Assembly: GCA_937921865.1 (NCBI GenBank)
Contig: CAKZWF010000010.1
Location: 28,279 to 92,278 of the forward strand
DNA from: an uncultured Pseudomonadales bacterium
GTDB lineage: Bacteria > Pseudomonadota > Gammaproteobacteria > Pseudomonadales > Azotimanducaceae
Direction of reading: 5' to 3'
DNA length: 64,000 bases
Position numbers and translations under genes: made by a program. Shown here piece after piece: positions 8,382-17,769 of this stretch. Each line of letters begins with the position of its first letter. Position 1 is the stretch's first letter. The notes beneath the pieces are model-generated. The model worked only from the letters and a program-made list of their open reading frames with translations, did not search any database and was not told the DNA's origin.

Positions 8382-9878
8382 GTGACCGGAGCTCTGCATC
8401 CACTGATTCAAGCGGAGCGTCAGCCGGACAAAACCGCTTACCTGTTTGCTTCCGATGACTCACCCGTCACCGTCAGCTATGCCCTGCTGGCCAGCCGAAT
8501 CCTCAAAGGCGCACAGCTGCTGCGCAAACTCGGACTGAAAACCGGCGACGGGATCGTCGTGGTCAGCGAAAATCATCCCGATCTGTTGTGCCTGTACTGG
8601 GCAGCACAGATCTGCGGCCTGTACTGGACCGCCATCAGCGCTCAATTCCAGCACCATGAAATCGCCTATATCCTCAACGACTGTGACGCCCGGCTGCTGG
8701 TCACGACCACGACTCAACGAGAAAAAATCAGTGAACCGCCTCAGCCTCTGGAGCTGTCACTGGACGACTGGCTCAAAACGATTTCCGCAGAGCCTGAAAC
8801 TCTGATCGCCGACCCTGCTGAAGGCGCCGAGATGCTTTATTCTTCAGGCACCACGGGGCGCCCCAAAGGCGTTCGCGCCAGCAAACCCGGGGCTCCGCTG
8901 GGTACGGTTTCCGAACTGTTTGCCAGGCGCCTGGAGCTTCACCAGGTTGACGCCAGCTCCGTCTACCTGTCCACCGCGCCCCTCTATCACTCTGCTCCGC
9001 TGCGCTACAACGCCATGATTCACCGGAGCGGAGGCACCTCGATCATCATGCCTCGCTTCGCTGCAGAACCCTCGCTGGCCCTGATCGAAGCACACCGCAT
9101 CACCCATAGTCAGTGGGTACCAACCATGTTTGTACGTTTGTTGCGACTGAGCGAGCAGGTCAAACAGCAATACGATCTATCCAGCCACCGATTCGCCATT
9201 CACGCAGCCGCCCCCTGCCCGGTCGGCATCAAAGAACAGATGATGGATTGGTGGGGACCGATCCTTTACGAGTACTACTCCGGCACCGAAGGCAACGGCC
9301 AGACGGCCATCAGCCCCGAGCAGTGGCTGCAGCACAAAGGCTCGGTCGGTCTATCGATCCTCGGTGAGCTGAAAATCGTCGACAACCAGGGTGACCTGGT
9401 AGCGGAAGGTGTCACCGGCATGGTGTACTTTGCTGACGGTCCACGCTTCGAATACTACAAAGACCCCGAGAAAACCGCGTCAGCCTTCAATACCCATGGC
9501 TGGTCTACGCTCGGAGACATCGGCCACGTGGACACAGAAGGCTATCTGTACCTGACCGATCGGGCCTCACAGATGATCATCACCGGCGGGGTCAACGTCT
9601 ATCCACGGGAAGTGGAGGACGTTCTGCTGATGCACCCGGCCATCCAAGACGCCGCAGTATTCGGTATCCCCAATACGGAATTTGGTGAAAGCGTAAGGGC
9701 TGCAGTTGAACTCAGCCCTGATTCGAGCGCCACTGAAGCCGAACTGATCGATTACTGTCGGTCGCACCTGGCGCATCTCAAGTGTCCCAGACAGATTGAT
9801 TTCCACACCAATCTGCCACGCCATCAAACCGGCAAGCTCTATAAACAGGCCCTGCGCGAACCCTTCTGGCCGGACTGA
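8382..9878 (+). CDS. AMP-forming acyl-CoA synthetase
   Basis: ANL-superfamily enzyme that activates a carboxylic acid via an acyl-adenylate and transfers it to CoA. The 498-residue product has the phosphate-binding motif YSSGTTGRPKG, the substrate-side YYSGTEGNG, the hinge region GDIGHVDTEGYLYLTDR, and the catalytic-lysine tail RHQTGKLYK. The GTG start is five bases after the DUF1820 stop. Fatty or aromatic acid is likely as substrate but cannot be read from the sequence. Confidence 0.92.
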   Translation: MTGALHPLIQAERQPDKTAYLFASDDSPVTVSYALLASRILKGAQLLRKLGLKTGDGIVVVSENHPDLLCLYWAAQICGLYWTAISAQFQHHEIAYILNDCDARLLVTTTTQREKISEPPQPLELSLDDWLKTISAEPETLIADPAEGAEMLYSSGTTGRPKGVRASKPGAPLGTVSELFARRLELHQVDASSVYLSTAPLYHSAPLRYNAMIHRSGGTSIIMPRFAAEPSLALIEAHRITHSQWVPTMFVRLLRLSEQVKQQYDLSSHRFAIHAAAPCPVGIKEQMMDWWGPILYEYYSGTEGNGQTAISPEQWLQHKGSVGLSILGELKIVDNQGDLVAEGVTGMVYFADGPRFEYYKDPEKTASAFNTHGWSTLGDIGHVDTEGYLYLTDRASQMIITGGVNVYPREVEDVLLMHPAIQDAAVFGIPNTEFGESVRAAVELSPDSSATEAELIDYCRSHLAHLKCPRQIDFHTNLPRHQTGKLYKQALREPFWPD

Positions 9879-10059
9879 GCCCGAGCTATTTTCTACTGCG
9901 CATGACCTTAACCTGCGCCACTGAGCAGTTCGGCGAGCGTCAACCCTGTGCAACCGCCGGATTCTGTCCGACAAATTCAGCAAACAGCGCCGCAGGTCAC
10001 GGAATCCGTGTGATTCACATGTTTTATTGACTCGGTTGTATTCGAGCTCAAAGGACAGA

Positions 10060-12192
10060 ATGAACAAGCGACCGGGATGGCGCCTGACCCGCAGTCTGAT
10101 CAGCACGATCAGCGTCTTTGCGCTGATCCCTATAGGCGCGCTGGTGTATCTGGGTAGCGGACAGTTCGGCGCAACCGGAGACTCAACGGGCACGAATACT
10201 CTGCTGCTGTTCGCCCGAATCAGCGCCGTGGTCAGTGCTGTCGCGCTGATTGTGACCATGATGCTGATCCGCGATCAGACCCGCCGCAGTCTCAAGCCGC
10301 TACAGGCATTCGAAAACGCGATTAAACGCCTGAGTAGAGGCGAGTACGCCCACCGCCTGAAAGTGATTCCAGGCAACGAGTTCAGCAAGCTGTTCCAACG
10401 TTTCAACCTGATGACCAACCAGCTGGAGTCGTCGGTACGCTCCAGTCAGTCTGTGGCTGACATTGATCGACTGATCCTGTCATCAGCCGATCTGGAAACG
10501 GTACTGCTCAAAGTGCTGCTCACTGCCCAGATGAGCACAGTGGAAATTGATCTGGTGCTGCGCCGGGACATGAGTACCACCGGTCTGTCGAAATACCATC
10601 TGAACAAACGCAGCCTCCACGAGGAGCCCATTCAGCAGCTGAACATCTCTGAGGACGCTCTGAAAGATGTGGAGGGTTATAACCAGATTGCCCTGCAGGT
10701 CTGCGGCGAAGATATAAAAGCCTGTCTGCCTATTGCTGCTGAAAGCACCGTCACCGGTGTCCTGGTAGCACGCGCGCGACGACCGCTGGAAGCTGCCGAG
10801 TCAAAACAGCTGACAGATCTGGCCGACCGGCTTTCCGTTGCGTTCACCAACATCAAACGTTCTGAGACTCTGTATCAGAAAGCCCACTTTGACGATCTCA
10901 CCGGGCTCATCAACCGCCATGCTTTCGAAGACAAACTGCGTGAACAGATCTCCAGATCCTGGCGCGGTGAGCAGGGCGCAGTACTGTTTATCGATCTGGA
11001 TGGATTCAAGAAGGTCAACGACACCGAGGGCCACAAAGCCGGTGATCGACTGCTGGTGAAGATCAGTGAACGCCTGAAACTCTCGCTGCGTGACGTCGAC
11101 ACCATTGCCAGACTTGGTGGCGACGAATTCGCTGTAATCGTGCCTGGCTGTGAGAGTGAAAAGTCCGTCTCATACCTGTGCGAACGGCTCATTGCCTCGA
11201 TGATCAAACCCATCGTCGTCGATCGGATGGAACATACTGTCGGCGCGTCTATTGGCGTAGCCATGTTTCCCGACGATGGCCAGAGCGTCGAAGAGCTGGT
11301 GATGAAGGCCGACTCGGCCATGTACCGTGCTAAAGAGACTGGACGAGCCCGCTTCGAGTTTTTCGATGACAACTTGAACGAAGCCAATCGCCACCGGGTG
11401 ATGGTGGAAAGCCGTCTGCGCGGGGCACTCAAGCGCGGCGAACTCAGTCTGCACTTCCAGCCCAAACTGCGGCTGGAGGATCACCGCATCGACAGCGCTG
11501 AAGCTCTGCTGCGCTGGACTGATGATGAGCTTGGGGTGGTCAGCCCGGATATTTTCGTGGCCATCGCTGAAGAGACCAATCTGGTTCATGACTTCACCGC
11601 AGTGCAGGTCGAACATACCGCAAATCTGTTTGCCGCAGCCGACACAGCCGGTGTGATTCTCGAAAACATTGCGTTGAACGCCTCCACCAAGCAGCTGATG
11701 ACGGACGGCTACGCGATGACCCTGCTGTCTCAACTCGATCGCCGCGGACTGCCTCATCACTGTATCGAAATCGAAGTCACCGAATCAGTTTTTGCGGAAG
11801 ATACCCGCACTGCCATCCGCGAACTGGAGATCCTTCAGAGCGCCGGCATACGTGTTGCCCTGGACGACTTCGGCACCGGTTTTTCTTCACTGAACATGTT
11901 GCGTGAGCTGCCTCTGGATGTGGTGAAAATCGATCGCTCGTTCATCACTGAGCTGGAGACATCCGATCAGGCCCGGATTCTGGTCCAGCACCTGATCAGC
12001 ATCGCGACAACGCTGGGCAAAGAGGTGGTTGCAGAAGGCGTGGAAACTGAAATCCAGCTGCAGTATCTGCGCGAAGCCAACTGCCACTATGTTCAGGGCT
12101 ATCTGGTTGCAAAAGCCAAACCGACTAAGCAGTTTCTGCAGATGATCGGCGACTGGCAGAGCGGCAAAGAATCGCTCGTTCTTGTCAACTGA
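10060..12192 (+). CDS. Membrane GGDEF-EAL cyclic-di-GMP protein
   Basis: Dual-domain c-di-GMP protein of 710 residues. The ATG at 10060 has a good AAGGAC site and is preferred over a TTG 33 bases upstream. Two membrane helices (about 12-33 and 46-68) enclose a tiny periplasmic loop. A HAMP segment (about 69-125), an undefined sensory region, a GGDEF domain with intact LGGDEF (about 353) and an EAL domain follow. EAL signatures are complete: EALLRW near 480, NAS, EVTES, DDFGTG, KIDRSF. Both synthesis and hydrolysis are therefore possible. 181 bp separate it from the acyl-CoA synthetase; nothing clear lies in that gap. Confidence 0.95.
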   Translation: MNKRPGWRLTRSLISTISVFALIPIGALVYLGSGQFGATGDSTGTNTLLLFARISAVVSAVALIVTMMLIRDQTRRSLKPLQAFENAIKRLSRGEYAHRLKVIPGNEFSKLFQRFNLMTNQLESSVRSSQSVADIDRLILSSADLETVLLKVLLTAQMSTVEIDLVLRRDMSTTGLSKYHLNKRSLHEEPIQQLNISEDALKDVEGYNQIALQVCGEDIKACLPIAAESTVTGVLVARARRPLEAAESKQLTDLADRLSVAFTNIKRSETLYQKAHFDDLTGLINRHAFEDKLREQISRSWRGEQGAVLFIDLDGFKKVNDTEGHKAGDRLLVKISERLKLSLRDVDTIARLGGDEFAVIVPGCESEKSVSYLCERLIASMIKPIVVDRMEHTVGASIGVAMFPDDGQSVEELVMKADSAMYRAKETGRARFEFFDDNLNEANRHRVMVESRLRGALKRGELSLHFQPKLRLEDHRIDSAEALLRWTDDELGVVSPDIFVAIAEETNLVHDFTAVQVEHTANLFAAADTAGVILENIALNASTKQLMTDGYAMTLLSQLDRRGLPHHCIEIEVTESVFAEDTRTAIRELEILQSAGIRVALDDFGTGFSSLNMLRELPLDVVKIDRSFITELETSDQARILVQHLISIATTLGKEVVAEGVETEIQLQYLREANCHYVQGYLVAKAKPTKQFLQMIGDWQSGKESLVLVN

Positions 12193-12213
12193 CCCGACCG
12201 AATAGATCCGTCC

Positions 12214-13323
12214 TCAGTAGTCTTCGCTGAGCAACTGGAACGCTGACAGCACGCCGGGCGCAATGACCGGTGTGGTCTTTTCCACCATGGAGGGCGACAG
12301 GCTTTCCAGGCTGTCCGCGCCAAGCAGCGCCATACTGATGTGAATCTCACGTTCAATGATCTCCAGCGCCTGCACCAGAGCCCGGCTGCCCCCTGCGGCC
12401 ATTGCCAGCCCTTCGAGTCGGCCCATGCCCACTGCGCTGGCACCCAGACACAGGGCCTTCACCACGTCCGCTCCGCGCAGGAAGCCGCCGTCGACAACCA
12501 CTGGTTTGCGGCCATCAACCGCGTTGACCACCTCGGGTAACGCATCAATACACGACCGGGTGTGATCAAGCTGGCGGCCACCGTGGTTGGAAACGTAAAC
12601 CACATCGACGTCGAGCTCCACACAGCGGCGGGCATCCTCAGCGACGTTGACCCCTTTGACCACCAGCGGTATGTCAAAGTCACTTTTGATGTGAGCAACC
12701 GTATCCCAGGTCATCCGCGCCTGATGGGCAAAATCCGCGTTGCCGGGTCGGCGACCGGAGGGCGGCGTAAAACCTTTAAGCAGATCCCGCTCGCGGCGGG
12801 AATAAGTCTGGGTATCAGCAGTCAGACAGAAGCCCGTATAGCCGGCTTCAATGGCACGGGAGATGTTGTCATCCATCCAGCCCTGATCGCCCATCAGGTA
12901 GAGCTGGTAAATCCGCGGCCCCGGCACTTCGGCAGCCACTTCTTCGAAATCCGGCAGGCACGATGAGCTGAGAATCTGCAGCACACCGAATTCCGCTGCC
13001 GCCCTGGCGACGCCGGTGCCACCGAGGGGGTCAAAGACCTGTACCGAACCGATGGGGGGCAAGACCACTGGAATCCGCAGCGGTGTACCCAGCAATTCAG
13101 TGCTCGCCTGGATCTGACTGACGTCGTTGAGAATTCTCGGACGAAACACCCAGGAATCAACACCGGCACGGTTGCGCACTACGGCAGTCTCAGTGTCGGC
13201 ACCGCCAATCAGATAGTCCCAGTGGTTGCGCTCGAGATTCTTCTGCGCCGCGCGGACGATTTCATGAAGGGTGCGAAATTCCTGCAATGTCTGCTCCGTT
13301 GCCGCTGTTATCAGCTCGGTCAT
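12214..13323 (-). CDS. FMN-dependent alpha-hydroxy-acid oxidase/dehydrogenase
   Basis: Oxidises L-2-hydroxy acids (lactate, glycolate or larger) to 2-oxo acids with FMN. The 369-residue TIM barrel has the active-site loop VSNHGGRQLD with the catalytic histidine, VVKGVN for FMN binding, and the C-terminal DGGFLRGADVVKALCLGA and GMGRLEG phosphate-binding segments. No membrane-anchor loop is apparent, so a soluble oxidase is more likely than a membrane L-lactate dehydrogenase. Divergent from the flavoprotein at 13392. Confidence 0.92.
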   Translation of the reverse strand: MTELITAATEQTLQEFRTLHEIVRAAQKNLERNHWDYLIGGADTETAVVRNRAGVDSWVFRPRILNDVSQIQASTELLGTPLRIPVVLPPIGSVQVFDPLGGTGVARAAAEFGVLQILSSSCLPDFEEVAAEVPGPRIYQLYLMGDQGWMDDNISRAIEAGYTGFCLTADTQTYSRRERDLLKGFTPPSGRRPGNADFAHQARMTWDTVAHIKSDFDIPLVVKGVNVAEDARRCVELDVDVVYVSNHGGRQLDHTRSCIDALPEVVNAVDGRKPVVVDGGFLRGADVVKALCLGASAVGMGRLEGLAMAAGGSRALVQALEIIEREIHISMALLGADSLESLSPSMVEKTTPVIAPGVLSAFQLLSEDY

Positions 13324-13391
13324 TCCTTATGCCCACATGCTATCACGCTCTAGTAGAATGTCAGGATTGAAGGACTTCGGAGAGCAACTCA

Positions 13392-14597
13392 ATGGCCATC
13401 GTCATCGTCGGAGCCGGGCATGCAGCCGGTCAGGCAGCAGCAAGTCTGCGTCAGGAAAAATACGAAGGTGAGATCATCATCATTGGTGACGAGCCGCACA
13501 TCCCCTATCAGCGACCGCCATTATCCAAACAGTACATGTCGGGAGAACAGGGTCTGGAGCGGGTCTATCTGCGGCCGGAAAAATTCTACGCTGACAAAGA
13601 CATCACAGTCAAAGTGAATACCCGGGTCGAGAACATCGACACTGCAGCCAACACGGTGACCACCGATGCTGGTGAAACGATCAGCTATGAGTACCTGTTG
13701 ATCAGCACCGGCGGGCGGCCCAGACACATCAACGTGCCGGGAGCTGATCTCAAAGGCATCCACTATCTGCGCACCATTGCTGATGTGGACAACATTCGCG
13801 ACGAGATGACCGAAGGTCGCAGGCTGGTCATCGTCGGCGGCGGTTACATCGGGCTCGAGGTGGCCTCGGTGGCAGTAGCGGCCGGTATGAGCGTTGACGT
13901 GCTGGAAATGGAAGAACGGATCCTGCAGCGGGTCACCACTCCGGAGATGTCCAGCTACTACCACAACCTGCATACCTCACGCGGCGTGAATATCCATACT
14001 TCCACCATGGTCAGCGGGTTCGACGGCGACACTCGGGTGAGCAAAGTCGTCTGTGGCGATCAAGCGTTCGACGCTGATGTTGTCATTGTCGGTATCGGCA
14101 TCATTCCCAACGTTGAAGTTGCTGAAGCAGCCGGCATCAAAATCGACAATGGTATTGTTGTCGACGATCACTGCCATACTTCAGCAGACAGGGTCTACGC
14201 AGCCGGTGACTGCACTAATCACCCCAACGAATTGCTCAATCGCCGACTGCGGCTGGAGTCAGTACCGAATGCGATGGAGCAGGCCAGAGTAGCAGTGGCC
14301 AACATGTGTGGTGGCGACAAAGTCTATGCGTCCATTCCCTGGTTCTGGTCGGATCAGTACGAACTGAAGCTGCAGATGGTTGGATTCTCTTCAGATGGCG
14401 ACACTCAGATCATTCGCGGCGACATGGCCGCCAATACTTTCGCGGTGTTTTATCTGAAGGACAATAAAATTGTGGCCGCCGATGCGGTGAACTCACCTAA
14501 AGAGTTCATGATCTGCAAACAGCTGATCGGCAAACCCGTCGACCCGGCAGTACTGGCCGATCCCGACAGTGACCTGAAAACACTGCTGGCTAAGTAA
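13392..14597 (+). CDS. Ferredoxin/rubredoxin-reductase-type FAD oxidoreductase
   Basis: The 401-residue flavoprotein has two Rossmann nucleotide sites: FAD at residues 2-20 (IVIVGAGHAAGQAAASL) and NAD(P)H near 140-160 (VIVGGGYIGLEVASVA), plus the FAD-contact YAAGDCTNH. The pattern fits reductases serving ferredoxins, rubredoxins or P450s such as rhodocoxin reductase. No ferredoxin or P450 gene is adjacent, so the partner is unknown. GGAGA lies eight bases before the ATG. Confidence 0.92.
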   Translation: MAIVIVGAGHAAGQAAASLRQEKYEGEIIIIGDEPHIPYQRPPLSKQYMSGEQGLERVYLRPEKFYADKDITVKVNTRVENIDTAANTVTTDAGETISYEYLLISTGGRPRHINVPGADLKGIHYLRTIADVDNIRDEMTEGRRLVIVGGGYIGLEVASVAVAAGMSVDVLEMEERILQRVTTPEMSSYYHNLHTSRGVNIHTSTMVSGFDGDTRVSKVVCGDQAFDADVVIVGIGIIPNVEVAEAAGIKIDNGIVVDDHCHTSADRVYAAGDCTNHPNELLNRRLRLESVPNAMEQARVAVANMCGGDKVYASIPWFWSDQYELKLQMVGFSSDGDTQIIRGDMAANTFAVFYLKDNKIVAADAVNSPKEFMICKQLIGKPVDPAVLADPDSDLKTLLAK

Positions 14598-14640
14598 AAT
14601 CACGGGTATTGAATTTCTCTAAAACGGCCATACTTAATAA

Positions 14641-14723
14641 AAGCGGGTGGGAACGTCTCCTCCTCTCCTCTCTCTCACCCGCTTCTTTAGAGCGCCGGGT
14701 CTCACGATCCGGCGTCTCTTTTT
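14641..14723 (+). terminator. Double hairpin terminator after the FAD oxidoreductase
   Basis: Two stem-loops follow the flavoprotein stop. The first pairs AAGCGGGTG (14641-14649) with CACCCGCTT (14676-14684) across a pyrimidine-rich loop. The second pairs CGCCGG (14693-14698) with CCGGCG (14709-14714) and is followed by TCTCTTTTT, the expected tail of a rho-independent terminator on the plus strand. The remaining bases to 14841 show nothing else. Confidence 0.6.
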
Positions 14724-14841
14724 CGCAAATCCGCCACACCTCTTCGATCTGTTTGCCGTTGGTATCCATCAAGCGCTGCACAGGCAGATCGGGATCTGCC
14801 GATCAGGGCTGAATCGATAAGCGGCCAGCGAGTTGAATCGA

Positions 14842-16017
14842 CTAGAGCCCGAGCACCTGCTTAGCGATGATATTGTGCTGCACCTCGCTGGATCCGCCGG
14901 CTATGGTATAGCCGCGGTGATGATACCGCCCGGACGCAACGTACTCGGCATAATCCGGCCCGATAGCAGCGTCGCTCTCGGCAGATCGATCCTGCGGCAA
15001 TGCCCAGTAGCCAACGGCTTCAAACAACAGTTCGTCCATTGCCTGAACCAGCTCGCTGCCTTTGAGTTTCAACATTGAGGGTTCAGCGCCGATGGTGTGG
15101 CCACTGTCAGCCTGACTGAGGATCCTCAGACTGGTCATCTCCAGCGCCTGCAGTCGAATAGAGAGTGCAGCCACCTTGGCTGACAGGCTCTGCACTTCCA
15201 GTCCTTGGCCATCAGCCTGATGCAGAACGTCCTGTATCCGCCCCAGCAGGCGTTTGTTTTCTGACACCCGTGACACCATCAGGCGCTCATCGCCAAGCAG
15301 ACTCTTGGCGACCGTCCAGCCACGGTTTTCATCGCCCAGCCGATTGACTATCGGCACCCGGACATCGTCAAAGAACACCTGATTCCACAGACGTTTGCCA
15401 TTAAACGCATACAGCGGCTCAACCTGGACACCCGGAGAATTCATGTCGATCAGCAGAAAGCTGATACCTTTCTGCTGTTGCGCCGCAGGATCTGTGCGCA
15501 CCAGACAGAAGATCCAGTCGGCAATTTCAGCTGCGCTGGTCCAGATCTTCTGACCGTTTACCAGGTATTCATCACCATCACGCACCGCGGTGGTTCGCAC
15601 TGATGCCAGATCCGATCCTGCCTGGGGTTCTGAATAACCCTGGCACCACCACAGTTCCGCATTGCGAATCGCCGGCAGAAATTGTGCCTTCTGAGCTTCA
15701 TTGCCGTAGCGGATGATCGCCGGGCCGACCATATTGAAGCCAAAGCCGGACAGGGGCGGTGCGTGAGCTGCTCGGCATTCCACATCAAAGATATGCCGCT
15801 CAACCAACGACCATCCGGTACCGCCGTATTCCTGCGGCCAGTGCGGTGCTGCCCAGCCCTGCTCATTGAGAATTCTCGTCCACCGGATCAGATCGTCTTT
15901 ACTGACGCTCTTACCGAATTTGACGCGCTGTGCCAGTTCTGGCGGCAGCTTCCCAGCCAGAAAGTCGCGCACCTGCGTCTGAAACTCCAGCTGTTTTGCA
16001 GTCAACTCAATGTTCAC
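14842..16017 (-). CDS. Acyl-CoA dehydrogenase
   Basis: FAD enzyme of acyl-CoA beta-oxidation type, 391 residues, GTG start. Features include the N-terminal helical domain, CQGYSEPQAGSDLAS in the middle strand region and the C-terminal AGGSSEVQHNIIAKQVLGL, which matches the usual GG..EIQ..I..R segment. The sequence resembles the FadE-like paralogues common in bacteria that use steroids or branched fatty acids. Substrate is not readable. It lies 72 bp after the Tag gene on the same strand. Confidence 0.93.
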   Translation of the reverse strand: MNIELTAKQLEFQTQVRDFLAGKLPPELAQRVKFGKSVSKDDLIRWTRILNEQGWAAPHWPQEYGGTGWSLVERHIFDVECRAAHAPPLSGFGFNMVGPAIIRYGNEAQKAQFLPAIRNAELWWCQGYSEPQAGSDLASVRTTAVRDGDEYLVNGQKIWTSAAEIADWIFCLVRTDPAAQQQKGISFLLIDMNSPGVQVEPLYAFNGKRLWNQVFFDDVRVPIVNRLGDENRGWTVAKSLLGDERLMVSRVSENKRLLGRIQDVLHQADGQGLEVQSLSAKVAALSIRLQALEMTSLRILSQADSGHTIGAEPSMLKLKGSELVQAMDELLFEAVGYWALPQDRSAESDAAIGPDYAEYVASGRYHHRGYTIAGGSSEVQHNIIAKQVLGL

Positions 16018-16089
16018 GATTATCTCTCCCCTTTATCAAGCACGCGCGGTTATCAGTCGCGCGCGATACCCCTGTCAGGCCAAACCAGT

Positions 16090-16758
16090 TCAGACACTCA
16101 TCGCCAGCACCCGGGAAATTTGTGACAGATCACGACCGCTCTCCTGCGCCCAGCGATTAAAAGCCTGTTGAACAGCTGCCAGCGACTTTTTGCTGGCAGG
16201 CGGTTTGTCAATGACGCCCTGGCCAATCAGCGCAGCCACCACGTCTGCTGACAATACCGGCGTTGCCTTGCCCACAAAGCGCAGAAAGAAGCGTCCGGTC
16301 TGACCCCCGAGCCGATCACCGCGCACTTTGAGTTCATCCCACAGTCCCACAATCTTTTCTTCCGGCCAGTCAGCCAGATAGCGGCCGAAACTCCCGCACT
16401 GCTCACGAACCTCTAAAATGAAAGCCGCATTGCGGCGGACGCTCCTGATCTTCATGCCATTGCGGACAATAGCCGCGTCCGTACTGAGCGCTTCGAGCTT
16501 TTCGTCAGACATCATCGCATTACCGGACACATCAAACCCGTCAAATGCCGTCTCAAAATTAGCCCATTTGCTCTCGATGATTTTCCAGACGAATCCGGAC
16601 CGAAACACACACCGGGTCATTTCCGCCAGATAGCGATCGTCAGGAATTTTCAGCAGGTCAGCCGGATCAGCCGCAACTGGCAGCAGTGCCTCAATAGCGT
16701 CAACACCGCCCTTGCGCTCGGCTGCCCGCTGAAAGATGCTATCGAAAGATTCCATCAT
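16090..16758 (-). CDS. tag: DNA-3-methyladenine glycosylase I-like protein
   Basis: The 222-residue soluble protein resembles the Tag family (HhH-GPD fold), which excises 3-methyladenine from DNA. The supporting pattern is FDSIFQRAAERKGG, IPDDRYLAEMTRCVFRSGFVWKVI-like text (here VWKIIESKW), and FEVSGNAMMSDE-like spacing. It is diverged from E. coli Tag; the usual C-terminal zinc cysteines are not evident, so it belongs to the longer zinc-less subgroup if the assignment is right. Two in-frame ATGs at 16755 and 16758; divergent from the CULT gene with about 24 bp between starts. Confidence 0.75.
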   Translation of the reverse strand: MMESFDSIFQRAAERKGGVDAIEALLPVAADPADLLKIPDDRYLAEMTRCVFRSGFVWKIIESKWANFETAFDGFDVSGNAMMSDEKLEALSTDAAIVRNGMKIRSVRRNAAFILEVREQCGSFGRYLADWPEEKIVGLWDELKVRGDRLGGQTGRFFLRFVGKATPVLSADVVAALIGQGVIDKPPASKKSLAAVQQAFNRWAQESGRDLSQISRVLAMSV

Positions 16759-16782
16759 TCGTTGTCTGACTCAGGTGCTGCC

Positions 16783-17169
16783 ATGATCGACGTGCCGGAC
16801 AAAGAGCGTCAAGCCCTGGACCCGAAACTGCAGGAACTGCTCAAAGATGCCGAAGACCCGGGAGCTGGGTTTATTTTCTGCGCCAGCTGCTCGCACGTGG
16901 TTGCAAAATCTTCAGACCGCATCGAAGTGGCTGGCACATTTGTCCATCATCTGACTAACCCGCACGGCTTGCGCTTCCGCATCGGTTGTTTCAGTGAGGC
17001 GCTCGGCTGTGCGCTGTCCGGACAGCGGGAAGCTGCTGACAGCTGGTTCGCCGGGTTCTGCTGGCGGATTGCCAGCTGTGAGCAATGTCAAAGTCATCTG
17101 GGCTGGTACTTCGATCGCAGTGAACAGTACTTCTATGGTCTGATTCTGGACAACGTGCAGAGTGACTGA
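16783..17169 (+). CDS. Cereblon-like CULT-domain protein
   Basis: The 128-residue protein is essentially one CULT domain, the beta-tent fold that binds thalidomide-type glutarimides in human cereblon. It has two zinc pairs, CASC at 33-36 and CEQC at 99-102. The aromatic cage is intact as W88, W94, W108 and F110, with the same 6/14/2 spacing as W380/W386/W400/F402 of cereblon. Bacterial CULT proteins have been proposed to bind C-terminal cyclic imides or related small molecules; the natural role is not settled. An upstream TTG start would add seven residues but crowd the divergent tag start, so ATG is preferred. Confidence 0.85.
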   Translation: MIDVPDKERQALDPKLQELLKDAEDPGAGFIFCASCSHVVAKSSDRIEVAGTFVHHLTNPHGLRFRIGCFSEALGCALSGQREAADSWFAGFCWRIASCEQCQSHLGWYFDRSEQYFYGLILDNVQSD

Positions 17170-17226
17170 CCCAGAACGCTGATGAGGTCGCTGCCGCGCG
17201 GCTCGCAAGGATGGTAGCATGCACTG

Positions 17227-17724
17227 ATGGCTGCAACTCCGCCCCTAACCCGAATTGAAATCAGCAAAGAGTATCTGCACTTCAATTCGGGACATTTCAC
17301 AATATTTTCAGATACCGACAGAGAAGATCTGCACGGTCACACTTTTTATGTGAAAGCGCTGATCGACAGCCCGGTAGACGTGACCGGTCTGGCCTTTGAC
17401 TACAACCTGGTGAAACAACGACTGAAAACCCTCTGCGAGCGCATCGACGAGAAAATCCTGCTCCCCGAACGCTCGCCATTTCTGTCACTGGCAGAAGAAG
17501 ACGGCTATCTGGTCGCAACGTTCGCCGACGAAAAGCTGCCTTTTCTACCACGTGATGTGATCACGCTGCCGGTGGCCAACATCACCGTAGAGGAACTGGC
17601 GCCCTGGTTTCTCTCAGCGCTGCTCGACGATCCGGCGATCTGCGGCCTGCGTCTGCCGCGGGTGGAAGTCAGCGTTTCCTCCGGCCCGGGACAGTGGGCG
17701 TCAGCTGTGCAGACAAACAACTGA
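17227..17724 (+). CDS. Divergent 6-pyruvoyl-tetrahydropterin synthase (PTPS)-fold protein
   Basis: The 165-residue protein has the PTPS/QueD pattern around the zinc: H23 in FNSGHF, then H36 and H38 in DLHGHTFYV. Several catalytic features are absent by eye. No cysteine sits four residues before HGH (an arginine does, followed by Glu33), the usual Asp-His pair reads DE at 74-75, and the pterin-anchoring Glu near the C-terminus is replaced by VSVSSGPGQ. It belongs to a QueD-annotated proteobacterial subgroup I recall, but the activity may not be QueD or PTPS. It is 57 bp after the CULT gene and 45 bp before an SDR. Confidence 0.8.
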   Translation: MAATPPLTRIEISKEYLHFNSGHFTIFSDTDREDLHGHTFYVKALIDSPVDVTGLAFDYNLVKQRLKTLCERIDEKILLPERSPFLSLAEEDGYLVATFADEKLPFLPRDVITLPVANITVEELAPWFLSALLDDPAICGLRLPRVEVSVSSGPGQWASAVQTNN

Positions 17725-17769
17725 CCCCGCAATGCGTGCCCCAGTGAACCAGCAACAGGAGTCCTCTTC

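Noticed and set aside
14590..14781. 63-codon minus-strand ORF in the flavoprotein-acyl-CoA dehydrogenase gap
   Set aside because: It is very Arg/Glu-rich because of the pyrimidine-rich terminator region; it lacks a start site and homology.
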